Of a stretch of 64,000 nt of DNA, positions 46,727-55,174 are shown piece by piece. Numbering within the stretch: the stretch's first letter is position 1; every line of letters starts with the position of its first letter. The translations under genes and the position numbers were made by a program. Source of the stretch: Arcticibacter sp041902385 (lineage in GTDB: Bacteria > Bacteroidota > Bacteroidia > Sphingobacteriales > Sphingobacteriaceae); contig NZ_CP169244.1 of NCBI RefSeq assembly GCF_041902385.1, forward strand, positions 124,001-188,000, in the 5' to 3' direction. The notes beneath the pieces were generated by a model. That model worked only from the letters and a program-made list of their open reading frames with translations. It made no database searches and was not told the origin of the DNA.

Positions 46727-49186
46727 TTAATTAACAAAGACGGCGTCTGAACCGATCTTCCATTCGTTGTCGTAGAAGCCGGCAGCTTTAACGCCTTTTC
46801 CGCCCGAAATAAGCATATCCAGGCTGAAGATCATAAAATCAGGAAAGCCGCTTGCGCCTGCGAAATACTGGTTTGCTTCTGCGGCCCTCATTCCCTTCAT
46901 ACCGCTGCCGGCAACGACAGCAACCGAATTTCCGGCACTTTTTTTCATTGGCCAGATAAAGTACGCTCCGAGATCATCGCCTTTCCATTCCCGGTCGCCT
47001 GCCTTCACACGGTTCTTGTACACCTGAATAGGACAATTGATTAGCAGTCGGGTGTAAGCACTGTTTGTGGACGCGTTTCCGTAAATAATCACATTGCGTC
47101 CCTCATAACGTCCTTCCGAATAGTCCTTATCTGCAATAACGTCTACTGCTCCATTCCCACGGTAGTACCAGGCCTCCGCGTCGTACTTTGCCTTCGCCAG
47201 ACTCCACTCATTTTCCTCTGCGGTCCCCTGGGTTCCGTAAACAAAGACCATTCGCTTATTAAAAGGCTCCTTAAAGGATCCATAACGGTGCGGCCCCTTC
47301 TGATTAAGTGAAGGCATTGACGAAATCACCCATGCTCGCCCTGACTTAACCAGAACCAGGCTGTCCGCTGCTCCCTTTGTAGTATAAGTAATAGCATTAA
47401 GGGAGTCCAGCAGAACCGTCACTTTTTTCCCCGCACCAAAATCCTTCAGGCCAAATTTTATTGTCTTAATATTGCTTGTTGTACCGCTGATCACACCTCC
47501 GGCTCTGTCTCTTTTCAATATCATCCTGCTGTATTCATAAGGACGCTCTTGCTGTATAACAGAAGCCCAACGGTAAGCAGATGAAATACCTGGACTAGAC
47601 GTTTTAAAGTCGATAACATTCACAGCCGTATCGGCGAGGCGCTTATGCCACTTAAAGAAGTCAAACAAAGGCTTCCAGTCCACACTTTCGCTTCCGTACC
47701 AGTGGCTACCGCCGGGGTACTCGTAATAGCTAAAATCAGGATGAAAATCAGCGAGAAGCTTCTTCATCTGCCTTGCATAATCCACGGACACTACAGGATC
47801 GGCATCGCCGTGATTGATGTACACACCAAAAGGCTTGTAATTTGTAGCTAAAGCAGGGACATCACTTTGATTACTCGCTCTCAACAGCATTTTCTCTGCA
47901 GCTGAAGCACCCGTCTCAGGAATAAGACCATCAGCGGAACCGTAGCCCTTTAAAGTAGGATAACCAGCACAGGGCGCAATCGAAGCCCAGTTACCCGCAT
48001 AAGTGGCTCCAAGGAACCAGGTGCCGTGCCCTCCCATTGAATGGCCGGTCAGATAAATATGATCGGGGTCAGGACTGAACTTTTCCTTTGCAATACCGAG
48101 GACCTCCAGTGCGTCAAGTCTGCCCCAGTCTTCCCAGTTAAAGCCGCGGGGACGACGATTAGTAGGAGCTACAAGCGTCCCCCAATCTTTCGCTTCATAG
48201 GCTTTAGCCTGTCCTATCGCTTCCACACCAGCTCCGTGAACAGAAAAGAAAAGAGATGCCCCCTTAACGGGCCCTCCCACCTGAGGTGTCACGGCAAAAT
48301 ACTGAAGACTGCCATCTATCTCGCTCACGAACGTGTTCATGTATTTATCAGTACTGTTCACGCACGCCAGTTCGAGTTTACCGCTATCAACAGACGCGCC
48401 TTTAAGCATAAGATCAAGCTCGCAATTTACCTTTCCGGAGTCTGTCACCCCTGAGGCATCGAAAGAAAACATCACCTTTCGGGTCGATAGCGCAGGCACA
48501 GCTGGCAGCTTGGTCGAAACTTCTTTGCCTGCAATGGTACTGCGCAGTACCAGATCCTTCAGATCTTCATTCCCGGCATTGATCACAACAACAGCAGCTT
48601 TAAGGTTACTGTTGTCAGCCCCTGCGATGATATTCGGAACGGTAGGATCTTCTGTACTAAGAGCAACAGGCTTTTCTGGGAATATCAGCCGTGCTGAAGA
48701 ATATTGCCCTCTCACATAAAACTCGTTCAAACCCTGCTTCAGCTGTACGGGAATATACATCCAGCCAGACTCATAGGGGTCCCCAAAATGAAGCCGGCCG
48801 TTCACATACACAGCGTTATTACCCTGGATGTTCAGCAGGGCAGTCCTTGCCTCCGCAGATGAATACGACAAATACAGGTATCCGGAACCCCAGTAGCCAC
48901 CGCCGCCAAACTTGCCTGACGAATCCGTCGTCGCCTTCTCCCACTTCAGATCGCCCCCTTTAAGATCCTTCCCAAAGACAGCACCTGCAGTTGGAGTCCG
49001 CAGAGTCCCGTTATACATCTGCCACGCAAGGGGATCGCTATATAGCGCCTCTCTTCCGTAACGATGAACCTTACTTAAGATCAACCCCTCTTTAAACTGA
49101 TAAACAGACTGCGCATTGGCAGTCGTCAGACCAAAGAACCCGAGCAGCGCGAGTAAGCGGCTGCCCTTTTGAAATAACACATTCAT
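46727..49186 (-). CDS. Secreted prolyl-oligopeptidase-like (S9-type) alpha/beta hydrolase
   Basis: This is an 819-residue exported protein (signal MNVLFQKGSRLLALLGFFGLTTANAQ). The first 300 residues are beta-rich and resemble a sugar-binding jelly roll (YWGSGYLYLSYSS, NAVYVNGRLHFGDPYESGWMYIP). The hydrolase domain follows, with nucleophile Ser in YLTGHSMGGHGTW, Asp in INHGDADPVVS and His in YPGGSHWYGSE. An Ig-like tail completes it. Such proteins are annotated as peptidases or as carbohydrate esterases. In this locus, glycopeptide cleavage or deacetylation are both possible. A heptad array (49206-49289) lies 19 bp upstream of the start. Confidence 0.85.
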   Translation of the reverse strand: MNVLFQKGSRLLALLGFFGLTTANAQSVYQFKEGLILSKVHRYGREALYSDPLAWQMYNGTLRTPTAGAVFGKDLKGGDLKWEKATTDSSGKFGGGGYWGSGYLYLSYSSAEARTALLNIQGNNAVYVNGRLHFGDPYESGWMYIPVQLKQGLNEFYVRGQYSSARLIFPEKPVALSTEDPTVPNIIAGADNSNLKAAVVVINAGNEDLKDLVLRSTIAGKEVSTKLPAVPALSTRKVMFSFDASGVTDSGKVNCELDLMLKGASVDSGKLELACVNSTDKYMNTFVSEIDGSLQYFAVTPQVGGPVKGASLFFSVHGAGVEAIGQAKAYEAKDWGTLVAPTNRRPRGFNWEDWGRLDALEVLGIAKEKFSPDPDHIYLTGHSMGGHGTWFLGATYAGNWASIAPCAGYPTLKGYGSADGLIPETGASAAEKMLLRASNQSDVPALATNYKPFGVYINHGDADPVVSVDYARQMKKLLADFHPDFSYYEYPGGSHWYGSESVDWKPLFDFFKWHKRLADTAVNVIDFKTSSPGISSAYRWASVIQQERPYEYSRMILKRDRAGGVISGTTSNIKTIKFGLKDFGAGKKVTVLLDSLNAITYTTKGAADSLVLVKSGRAWVISSMPSLNQKGPHRYGSFKEPFNKRMVFVYGTQGTAEENEWSLAKAKYDAEAWYYRGNGAVDVIADKDYSEGRYEGRNVIIYGNASTNSAYTRLLINCPIQVYKNRVKAGDREWKGDDLGAYFIWPMKKSAGNSVAVVAGSGMKGMRAAEANQYFAGASGFPDFMIFSLDMLISGGKGVKAAGFYDNEWKIGSDAVFVN

Positions 49187-49205
49187 ATCTTTTTATAGAA
49201 AGCAA

Positions 49206-49289
49206 TTAGCTGTTGGCGATTGGCAGTTGGCAGTTAGCTGTTGGCAGTTAGCTATTGGCGATTAGCAGTTAGCGGTTGGCAATTAGCTT
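49206..49289. repeat. Heptad repeat array B1, class TTRGCNN
   Basis: Twelve perfect-phase 7-bp units, every one TTAGC or TTGGC followed by two variable bases (tg, ga, ag, ag, tg, ag, ta, ga, ag, gg, aa, tt). The first five bases are almost fixed while the last two range freely. It lies 19 bp upstream of the S9-like hydrolase start. Confidence 0.9.
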
Positions 49290-49308
49290 TCTCCTTCTTT
49301 CACATATT

Positions 49309-49483
49309 ACTTACGACCTACCACTTACTACTTAAAACTTAATACTTAAAACTTAATACCTACTACTTACTACTTACTACTTACTACTTACTACTTAATA
49401 CCTACTACTTACTACTTAATACCTACAACTTACCACTTACTACTTACTACTTAAAACTTAAAACTTCCTACCCACAACACATT
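49309..49483. repeat. Heptad repeat array B2, class ACYTANN
   Basis: Twenty-five consecutive 7-bp units without an indel, mostly ACTTACT, ACTTAAA, ACTTAAT and ACCTACT. The last three or so decay (ACTTCCT, ACCCACA, ACACATT). The array ends 1 bp before the GH20 stop codon. On the transcribed strand the unit is NNTARGT, with a TAA or TAG in every frame within 21 bp. Confidence 0.9.
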
Positions 49484-49484
49484 C

Positions 49485-51119
49485 TTACATCTCCTTCACT
49501 ACAGGCCCGTAGTGTACTTTCCACAGGTCGTAGCGCCTGATCTGCTCACGGAGACGAGGCTCAAAGTCAGCCCAGTCCCTGGAATTCTTCGGACTCCAAA
49601 GCACCTCACTGAGCGCGCTCATTCTGGGGAATATCTGATATTCCACCTTCAGCGGATTCTTCATATACTCGGTCCACACATTAGCCTGCGCGCCAAGTAC
49701 ATATTTAGCCTCAGAAGCAGAAAGTTCTTTTGGAACGGGCTCGTACGAGTACACCTTTCTCACGGTAGTATAACCGCCGATAGTCAGGGAATCATCAGGC
49801 TTTACCTGCGAGTGATCAAAGTACACATGGCTTCCCGGCGTCATAATCACCTTATGCCGTTGCTTTGCGGCTGCAATACCACCAGCCTCTCCTCTCCAGC
49901 TCATCACGATTGCATTCGGCGCCAGTCCTCCTTCAAGTATCTCATCCCATCCAATAATGGTACGCCCTTTCTTATTGATATACTTCTCCATCCGCTGGAT
50001 GAAATAACTTTGAAGCTCGTGCTCGTCTTTAAGTCCCTTTTCTTTGATCAGCTGCTGACAGAATGCAGAACGCTTCCAGTTTTCCTTCGGCGATTCATCT
50101 CCACCTATGTGAATATACTTAGAAGGAAAGAGTGTTACCACCTCATCAATTACATCTTGCAGGAAGGCAAAGGTCTTCTCGGTAGGAGCAAATACATCTT
50201 CAAAAACGCCCCAGGTCTGCTGCACCTGCTTGCCCGTCGTATCTCCTGCCCACACCGTCTTTTCAGGAAACTTAGTTGACTCCTGAGGGAAGCAGCTAAG
50301 TTCAGGATACGCGGCAATAGCAGCAGAAGAATGTCCCGGCATTTCAATCTCCGGAACCACAGTAATATAACGCTTAGCAGCATAGTTCACCACATCCTTC
50401 ACCTCTTCCTGCGTATAGAAGCCGCCGTAGCGCTTATTATCATTACCCGTTCCGGGGAAGTGACCGATGATTGTGCCAGTGCGATAGCCCCCTACCTGTG
50501 TCAGTTTGGGATACTTCTTAATTTCAATCCGCCAGCCCTGATCTTCTGTCAGATGCCAGTGGAAGTAATTCATCTTGTGAAGAGCCAGGTAGTCGATGTA
50601 CTTTTTCAGGAACGAAACCGGAAAGAAATGCCGGCCCACGTCAAGGTGCATTCCCCGGTAAGCAAAGCGCGGAGCATCAGTCACTGTTACGAACGGAACC
50701 TTCAAAGAAGCAGACTTAACAGGAGGCAGCAGTTGAATAAGGCTTTGAACGCCATAAAACACCCCTACTGCGTCCCTACCCTGTATGGAGACGCCCTGCT
50801 TGCCAACACTTAAAGTGTAAGCCCCCTCAGTCCTATCCCCGCTGCTATTAAGGGAAAGCCGGACTACCGACGCACCCCTGGTCTCGCCGCTTTTGAGCAT
50901 AAAGCCGTAGTACTGGACCAGATAATCATTTAAAAAATCGGCAGAGTTCTGCAGTCGTGTGTCCGTCACAACAATCCGGGAAGCAGCGCTTAAATCCAGA
51001 CTTTGTCCTGCGTCCGCCATCACCATCTTAACCGGCTTGGGGATGATATTTACCTGCGCAAACACCTGGCAGACGAACATCAGTAAGATCAATAAAAACG
51101 TCGTTCTTTTCATAATCAT
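49485..51119 (-). CDS. Beta-N-acetylhexosaminidase, GH20, secreted
   Basis: This exo-enzyme removes terminal beta-GlcNAc or GalNAc by substrate-assisted catalysis. It has 544 residues with a signal peptide (MIMKRTTFLLILLMFVCQVFAQ). The GH20b domain (about 25-150) precedes the catalytic barrel: RGMHLDVGRHFF, WHLTEDQGWRIEI, and the Asp341-Glu342 pair in YIHIGGDESPKENW, where Asp orients the acetamido group and Glu is the acid. GWDEILEGGLAPNAIVMSWRG closes the active site. In the locus it would remove antennary GlcNAc after galactose has been taken off by the GH2 enzyme encoded upstream. Confidence 0.96.
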   Translation of the reverse strand: MIMKRTTFLLILLMFVCQVFAQVNIIPKPVKMVMADAGQSLDLSAASRIVVTDTRLQNSADFLNDYLVQYYGFMLKSGETRGASVVRLSLNSSGDRTEGAYTLSVGKQGVSIQGRDAVGVFYGVQSLIQLLPPVKSASLKVPFVTVTDAPRFAYRGMHLDVGRHFFPVSFLKKYIDYLALHKMNYFHWHLTEDQGWRIEIKKYPKLTQVGGYRTGTIIGHFPGTGNDNKRYGGFYTQEEVKDVVNYAAKRYITVVPEIEMPGHSSAAIAAYPELSCFPQESTKFPEKTVWAGDTTGKQVQQTWGVFEDVFAPTEKTFAFLQDVIDEVVTLFPSKYIHIGGDESPKENWKRSAFCQQLIKEKGLKDEHELQSYFIQRMEKYINKKGRTIIGWDEILEGGLAPNAIVMSWRGEAGGIAAAKQRHKVIMTPGSHVYFDHSQVKPDDSLTIGGYTTVRKVYSYEPVPKELSASEAKYVLGAQANVWTEYMKNPLKVEYQIFPRMSALSEVLWSPKNSRDWADFEPRLREQIRRYDLWKVHYGPVVKEM

Positions 51120-51138
51120 TAGCTATATATGTGAGCTT

Positions 51139-51290
51139 TTGGCAGTTGGCGACTAGCTGTTAGCTGTTAGCTGTCGGCTGTTAGCTTTGGCGGTTGGCTT
51201 TTAGCTATTAGCAGTCTGCTGTCAGCAGTCGGCTGTTAGCTTTGGCAGTTGGCTTTTAGCAGTTAGCGTTTAGCAGTCGCATTTTGCCTC
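51139..51290. repeat. Heptad repeat array C1, class TTRGCNN
   Basis: About 22 units with the same TTAGC/TTGGC/TCGGC core and two variable bases as arrays A1 and B1. Two units are one base short (TTAGCT at 51181 and 51236), and the last two decay. It lies 19 bp upstream of the GH20 start, the same distance as array B1 from its gene. Confidence 0.88.
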
Positions 51291-51642
51291 AGCCGCTTAC
51301 TTTAACCTTCATTGCCGACAGCCACTTCCACCTCCAGACTATAGTACATCGCGTTACCTGATAAACAGGCTACTCCCCCACTTGTTCCATTCCTACAACT
51401 GCCTTAATACCCCAACGAATATTCATTTACAAACACCTCAGCATTACTGCATTTTACTTCTCCTTAAGACTTGCCGCACATCGCTCGCTACTATAAACAG
51501 CCCAGCCTCACAACCTCCATCCTGTCCCCAAATCGATCTGACTCTTACAATCTGGCACAATGAGCACAACACGAAAAGCTGCTGCAAGCAATACCCTCCA
51601 TATTACCAGGCAATACCGTGCAACCTTAAATCTCCACCACCT
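51291..51642. other. C/A-rich non-coding stretch between heptad arrays
   Basis: The sequence has strongly skewed composition and no gene-like frame structure. Words such as CTACA, ACAAC and CTTAC recur at roughly 7-bp steps but out of register, which suggests a decayed part of the same repeat tract. Confidence 0.5.
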
Positions 51643-51964
51643 ACAACTCACAACCTGCAACACGCCACCACTTAGTACTTGATACTAAGTTCTTGCTACC
51701 AAGCCTACCACACAACACCTCCAACACGCAACTACTTGATGCTTAATTCTCGCTACTAAATCCCCAACACACACAACCTACAACGCATAACCCGCAACAC
51801 ATCCCCCAGAACCCGCATCTACAACACACACCTCGCAACACATAACTCGAAGCACAACTCGCAACATACAACCTAGAACCTGCACCTACAACCCGCAACA
51901 CATCCCCAGAACCTGCATCTACAACTCACAACCTACAACCTACAACCCACCCGCAACCTGCAAC
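51643..51964. repeat. Heptad repeat array C2, class RCAACNN (degenerate)
   Basis: About 45 units, most 7 bp, such as ACAACTC, ACAACCT, GCAACAC, ACAACCC and AGAACCT, with ACTTGAT and ACTAAAT types near 51670-51760. Occasional 5-6-bp units shift the phase. The array abuts the beta-galactosidase stop codon (51965-51967). Confidence 0.8.
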
Positions 51965-54900
51965 TCAAATCGGTTTCATTACAAATCCAAAGCGCTGGTC
52001 GCGGTAAGGGATCATATACTCCTTCAGCGGCCATGCACCCCAGCTGTCTATTCCCCCGAGGCCCGTTTGCTGCAGATCCACATGCAGATAGATGCGGTCT
52101 CCTTCCTTAAGCTCTCCTGAGTGATACTGCTTCTTATCCGGTCCCGGGTCAAGGTCATCCAGGCTGTAAGGCAAAGCAGAAAAGTTAAGTAAACTATCCT
52201 TCACCATCAGCCTCAGGCCCGCGCCCTTCTTATTCTCAAACTGCACCCATCGCACGTCGGTCTTATTACCACTCTCCTGAGGCCGCGCGTAAGGGAAATA
52301 CTGCTCGCTTAGCTGCTGCGAATACAAACCAACAAGAGAGCCCGACTTCCTGTCCCAATAGTTTTCCCAGGGACCCCGTCCGTACCATTTTATCCCGCTA
52401 AGCTGCCTGGCCATCTCCATGTTAGTGCCTGCACGCATCAATAAGGGATAATTGCCCTTTAGTACCCGTAGTCGGTTATCCACCGAAATAGTACCATCCG
52501 CATAAATTAAAAAATTTTGCTCACAAACAGCATCCCCATTAAGAATACTTCTTTTGAAGAGCACCTCTATTGTCCCCTCGGGTCTTTGCTTCCATGAGGC
52601 TTCAATCGTCCTGCCCTCGGAGTAAGCATTACGCCAGGGGCGCATCGACTTGTTCAGGCCTGCGCCAATGTCATTGTCATTAGGCGCCCTCCAGAAGTCG
52701 GGAACCGGACCCTGATGCAGCACCACCGTTCCATTTACCCTATAAGTTCCCATCAACGCTTTCTCCATATCCATCTGCAGCGAAAACCTCTTGCCTGCCA
52801 CGTCCAGCAGACTCCCCTTCTGAGCAACAGCAAGCTTAGCACCAGACGAGGTAAGGATTCTTTTTGTTGCAGGAGAAGAAAGCGGAAACTGTTCATAAGC
52901 GATCTCGTGCCCCGCAGGAAGAAAAGGTTCGGGCTGCTTCAGCACATAACGAACATTCAGGTGATACTCTTTCTCGCCGTCAGGAAAAGAGCCAAGAGGC
53001 AACTGAACCAAAGAAGAATCACCAGGACCTGTTTGCAGCAGGTTATAAGCCCCCCTCTTCTTTACCTTACCATCCTCCAGAAGTTCCCACCGGAGCAGGA
53101 CATTCGACAGATCCCTGAAAAAGTACTCATTCTTCACCTGGAGCTTAAACTGATCTTTTAATACCGACTGCACCGGCTGAAGCACTTTCTTTACTTCAAT
53201 TGCCATGGGGGTAAGCTGACGATAAGCTGCCACCACTCCTTTTACACAGAAATTATTATCGCTAAAATTGGGATCTGCAGGTCCCTCCAGCGGAAAATCG
53301 CCGCCATAAGCGAGGATGCGCCTTCCATTCTTTACCGTGTCTATCGACTGGTCCACCCACTCCCATATAAAGCCTCCCTGCAAATACGGATAATTCCGTA
53401 TAGCATCCCAATACTCTTTAAAGTTCCCCAGGCCGTTACCCATAATATGGGCGTATTCACTCATGATCATTACACGATCAGGATTGCCCTTTGCAAACTG
53501 GATCATAGAAGAAGGTGCCGGATACTGTGGCACAATCAGGTCGGTGTTAAAATCCCATTCTGCCCGCTCGTACTGCACAGGCCGCCAGTCATGCTTCTTG
53601 AGCCATTCATACCCTTCATAGAAATTCACTCCATTCCCTGCCTCATTGCCCAGCGACCAGGTCACAATACTAGTGTAATTCTTGTCCCGTTCATACATCC
53701 GGCTGATCCTGTCGAGATGCGGAACCAGCCACTTCCTGTCATTCCCCAGCGTATAGGGTAGCTCATAACCCCTTCCATGCGACTCGATATTAGCCTCGTC
53801 TACCACATACAGACCATATTCGTCACACAGCTCCAGCCAGTACGGATCCGGAGGATAGTGCGATTGCCGCACTGCATTGATGTTCAGCTTCTTCATCATC
53901 TCCATATCCTTCAGCATGTCCTCACGGCTCAGTGCATGCCCATTCTTTGGATGATGTTCATGACGGTTCACCCCCTTCAGGAAAACTCTTTTGCCGTTCA
54001 CCAGGAAATTCCGGTCCTTAATCTCTACCGAGCGAAAGCCCGCACGCTGAGGGATCACCTCCAGCACCTTTCCATTCTTATCCTTAAGCGTGATATACAA
54101 AGTATACAGATTCGGGACTTCCGCCGACCAGGTCTGCACATTCTCCACACGCCCCTTGAAACTCAGCACGCTCTTGTAATTACCCAAAACAGTATTAGGA
54201 TTTTCGTTAGTACCGACAACCTGGCGGAAACCATCTTTCCCAACCAGCTCCAGCTCCACGCTGAAGGTATCTGGCACGCTATGAAAACCTGTTTTGTCTA
54301 TTTTGTAATTATTTACTTCCACACTTACATCCAGGGTCCCGTGCCGATAAGATGGATCCAGTCCCGCTATCACCTTAAAGTCACGTATGTCGAGTTTAGG
54401 CCTTGAATAGAGATAGACCTCCCGCTCAATACCTGAAATCCTCCACATATCCTGGCACTCCAGATAGCTCGCATCACTCCAGCGATAGACCTGGAGCGCA
54501 ATAATATTCTCGCCGGGCTTCACATACTGCGTGATGTCGAATTCTGCTTCCAGCTTGCTATCTTCACTGTACCCCACTTTTTCGCCATTAACCCATATAA
54601 AAAATGCCGACTTGACCGCTCCTAAATGGATGAACACCTGCCTGCCATCCCAGTTCTTCGGGATCAGCACCTTCTTCCGGTAAGATCCCACCGGATTGTT
54701 ATGTTCAGGAATATCAAAAGGAGGATTCAGCTGCGCGTTCTTCTTCCCGTGCCCCGTGAACTCATAAGAAGTGTTGATATAAATGGGAGTACCGAAGCCG
54801 TGAAGCTCCCAGTTTGCAGGCACCTGAAAATTAGCCCATCCTGAGTCATCATAATCCCGCTTAAAAAAGTCATGAGGACGGAGCGCCGGTTCTTTCACCC

Positions 54901-55129
54901 AGTTGAATTTCCAGTCGCCGTTCAAGGACAAGAAATAAGCCGACTTCTCCTTCTGCCTGCGCTCTGCCAATCCTCTATTTTCGTAAGCATAGGCACTGGC
55001 CCGCATAGGCATCCTGTTAACCGACACGATCTCCGGTGTAGTCAGTTCAGTGGGCAGCTCCTGGGCTTTCAGGACAACTCCTGCAAAAAAGGCCATCGTC
55101 AGGCCAAATGCTCTTGAATATTTATTCAC
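51965..55129 (-). CDS. Beta-galactosidase, GH2 (LacZ-type, five-domain), secreted
   Basis: This is a 1054-residue retaining beta-galactosidase with an N-terminal signal (about 1-22, MNKYSRAFGLTMAFFAGVVLKAQ). It has the full LacZ layout: sugar-binding domain, Ig-like domain, barrel (VRQSHYPPDPYWLELCDEYGL; acid/base Glu in SLGNEAGNG; nucleophile Glu in MSEYAHIMGNG; GGFIWEWVDQ), second Ig-like domain and Bgal_small_N domain (IKWYGRGPWENYWDRKSG). An exported LacZ-type enzyme beside GH20 and GH29 fits removal of terminal galactose from complex glycans. It starts 45 bp after the second fucosidase gene, so the two are co-transcribed. Confidence 0.95.
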   Translation of the reverse strand: MNKYSRAFGLTMAFFAGVVLKAQELPTELTTPEIVSVNRMPMRASAYAYENRGLAERRQKEKSAYFLSLNGDWKFNWVKEPALRPHDFFKRDYDDSGWANFQVPANWELHGFGTPIYINTSYEFTGHGKKNAQLNPPFDIPEHNNPVGSYRKKVLIPKNWDGRQVFIHLGAVKSAFFIWVNGEKVGYSEDSKLEAEFDITQYVKPGENIIALQVYRWSDASYLECQDMWRISGIEREVYLYSRPKLDIRDFKVIAGLDPSYRHGTLDVSVEVNNYKIDKTGFHSVPDTFSVELELVGKDGFRQVVGTNENPNTVLGNYKSVLSFKGRVENVQTWSAEVPNLYTLYITLKDKNGKVLEVIPQRAGFRSVEIKDRNFLVNGKRVFLKGVNRHEHHPKNGHALSREDMLKDMEMMKKLNINAVRQSHYPPDPYWLELCDEYGLYVVDEANIESHGRGYELPYTLGNDRKWLVPHLDRISRMYERDKNYTSIVTWSLGNEAGNGVNFYEGYEWLKKHDWRPVQYERAEWDFNTDLIVPQYPAPSSMIQFAKGNPDRVMIMSEYAHIMGNGLGNFKEYWDAIRNYPYLQGGFIWEWVDQSIDTVKNGRRILAYGGDFPLEGPADPNFSDNNFCVKGVVAAYRQLTPMAIEVKKVLQPVQSVLKDQFKLQVKNEYFFRDLSNVLLRWELLEDGKVKKRGAYNLLQTGPGDSSLVQLPLGSFPDGEKEYHLNVRYVLKQPEPFLPAGHEIAYEQFPLSSPATKRILTSSGAKLAVAQKGSLLDVAGKRFSLQMDMEKALMGTYRVNGTVVLHQGPVPDFWRAPNDNDIGAGLNKSMRPWRNAYSEGRTIEASWKQRPEGTIEVLFKRSILNGDAVCEQNFLIYADGTISVDNRLRVLKGNYPLLMRAGTNMEMARQLSGIKWYGRGPWENYWDRKSGSLVGLYSQQLSEQYFPYARPQESGNKTDVRWVQFENKKGAGLRLMVKDSLLNFSALPYSLDDLDPGPDKKQYHSGELKEGDRIYLHVDLQQTGLGGIDSWGAWPLKEYMIPYRDQRFGFVMKPI

Positions 55130-55174
55130 CTTGAAAAACTATAACGATCTCTGGCATTCCCAGAGGAATAAGAC

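Noticed and set aside
51382..51675. 97-codon plus-strand frame in the C/A-rich tract
   Set aside because: The tract is repeat DNA with few stop codons because of its C/A bias. The peptide is low-complexity (His, Thr, Pro, Asn) and no frame is favoured.
44311..51964. Heptad arrays as CRISPR or as coding repeats
   Set aside because: Units are 7 bp with no spacers of 25-40 bp and no cas genes. A 7-bp step shifts the reading frame each unit and stops recur.
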